6,036 bases of DNA, taken from contig USNA01000066.1 of NCBI GenBank assembly GCA_900555955.1, positions 1 through 6,036 of the forward strand, written 5' to 3'. The notes beneath the pieces were generated by a model that saw nothing but the letters and a program-made list of their open reading frames with translations, was not told the origin of the DNA and did no database searches. Positions within the stretch are counted from its first letter, which is position 1, and each line of letters begins with the position of its first letter. This DNA comes from an uncultured Collinsella sp. GTDB lineage: Bacteria; Actinomycetota; Coriobacteriia; Coriobacteriales; Coriobacteriaceae. Shown here in pieces: positions 5,439-6,036 of this stretch. The position numbers and the translations under genes were made by a program.

Positions 5439-5882
5439 ATGCGCTGTCCCAAATGCGGCAAGGCACACACCCGCGTTGTCGATTCCCGTATGCAGGAGTC
5501 GAACAACACTATCAAGCGTCGTCGCGAATGCTGTTCGTGCAATTATCGTTTTACGACGTTCGAGCGCTGCGAAGATCCCATCGAGGTTATCAAATCCGAC
5601 GGGTCAAAGCAGCGGTTCGATCGCAACAAGCTGCTGGTTGGCCTGATGCGCGCCACGATTAAGCGCGATATCGATACGAAAAAGCTCAACGAAATCATCG
5701 ATGATATCGAGGTGGAACTGCGTTCCCGTACGCTGACGGCTGTTACGTCCCACGAACTGGGCGATATGGTGCTTAAGCGCCTGGCCAAGATCGACAAGGT
5801 GGCCTACATTCGTTTTGCCTCGGTCTATCGCGATTTCAAAGACGTCGACGAGTTTTTGCAAGAGCTCGACAAGCTAAGGTGA
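5439..5882 (+). CDS. nrdR: Transcriptional repressor NrdR
   Basis: NrdR represses ribonucleotide reductase operons by binding paired NrdR boxes, sensing ATP/dATP through its ATP-cone. The 147-residue product is of normal family length. A zinc ribbon uses Cys3, Cys6, Cys31 and Cys34 (MRCPKCG and RRRECCSCNYRFTTFER), with an extra Cys32. The DSR and RRRE segments are typical. The ATP-cone spans about 49-139 (VIKSDGSKQRFDRNKLLVGLM through YIRFASVYRDF). The start has a strong GAGGAGG site 4 bases upstream. It lies 51 bp after the LysM gene with no clear promoter or terminator between, and 4 bp before dut. The lexA - LysM - nrdR order matches Mycobacterium (Rv2720-Rv2719c-Rv2718c). No NrdR box was seen in this window, so its targets lie elsewhere. 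Confidence 0.97.
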   Translation: MRCPKCGKAHTRVVDSRMQESNNTIKRRRECCSCNYRFTTFERCEDPIEVIKSDGSKQRFDRNKLLVGLMRATIKRDIDTKKLNEIIDDIEVELRSRTLTAVTSHELGDMVLKRLAKIDKVAYIRFASVYRDFKDVDEFLQELDKLR

Positions 5883-5886
5883 TTTC

Positions 5887-6036
5887 ATGTCCAACATTAC
5901 CGTTAATATTAAGCGTCTTGATCCCTTGGTCGAGCTTCCCAAATACGCACATCCCACGGATGCCGGCCTTGACCTCCGCGCCAACGAAGACTGCACCCTC
6001 AAGCCCTTTGAGCGCCGCTTGGTCTCCACTGGCTTG
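5887..6036 (+). CDS. dut: dUTP diphosphatase Dut (3' partial)
   Basis: dUTPase hydrolyses dUTP to dUMP and pyrophosphate, keeping uracil out of DNA and supplying the dTMP precursor; the enzyme is a cytoplasmic trimer. Only the first 50 residues are inside the window. They show the N-terminal strand (ITVNIKRLDP), motif I in DAGLDLRA (25-32) and the approach to motif II (RRLVSTGL, 43-50). The ATG at 5887 has AAGGTG 5 bases upstream, inside the end of nrdR; the 4-bp gap makes co-transcription with nrdR likely. Motifs III-V, including the catalytic Asp region, lie beyond the right edge. Confidence 0.93.
   Translation, partial: MSNITVNIKRLDPLVELPKYAHPTDAGLDLRANEDCTLKPFERRLVSTGL

Noticed and set aside
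5604..5861. - strand open frame opposite nrdR
   Set aside because: It is a shadow of the NrdR ATP-cone coding frame.

Overview
The window is a compact piece of bacterial housekeeping and stress-response chromosome, carrying seven complete or nearly complete genes plus a partial gene at the right end. Gene content, the fairly GC-rich coding sequence, and order suggest an actinobacterium. The protein style (MiaB, LexA, a LysM protein next to lexA, NrdR) fits the Coriobacteriia best, possibly Collinsella or a relative; this is recognition from memory, not a database result. Both ends cut genes (miaB on the left, dut on the right), so the window could be a whole short contig.

Left block (3-3441, + strand): miaB (5'-truncated), miaA and hflX form a tight operon in which each stop overlaps the next start by one base (TAATG). 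MiaA prenylates A37 of tRNAs reading UNN codons and MiaB methylthiolates that base. HflX is a ribosome-associated GTPase of the stress response.

Middle block (3426-4774, - strand): lexA, the SOS repressor, is followed with the same one-base TAATG overlap by a multi-pass membrane protein of the DUF1624 / heparan-alpha-glucosaminide N-acetyltransferase-like family. The 3' end of that gene runs 16 bp into the 3' end of hflX (convergent overlap).

Control region (4775-4937): the lexA-lysM divergent intergenic region holds three LexA-type boxes (GAAC-N4-GTTC; two perfect, one with a single mismatch) whose centres are exactly 28 bp apart. A near-consensus + strand promoter (TTGACA, GATAAT, 16 bp spacer) has one box filling its spacer and another at the expected transcription start.

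Right block (4938-6036, + strand): a small single-pass membrane protein with an extracytoplasmic LysM domain, then nrdR and the start of dut. By position, architecture and LexA boxes the LysM protein is the counterpart of Bacillus YneA and mycobacterial ChiZ (Rv2719c), SOS-induced division-control proteins. nrdR (ribonucleotide reductase repressor) and dut (dUTPase) follow closely, so part of the dNTP-pool machinery may share SOS-driven read-through. The most interesting content is this LexA / LysM division-inhibitor switch and the unexpected coupling of a membrane acyltransferase-like gene to lexA. No RNA genes, CRISPR arrays, insertion sequences or prophage features were seen.
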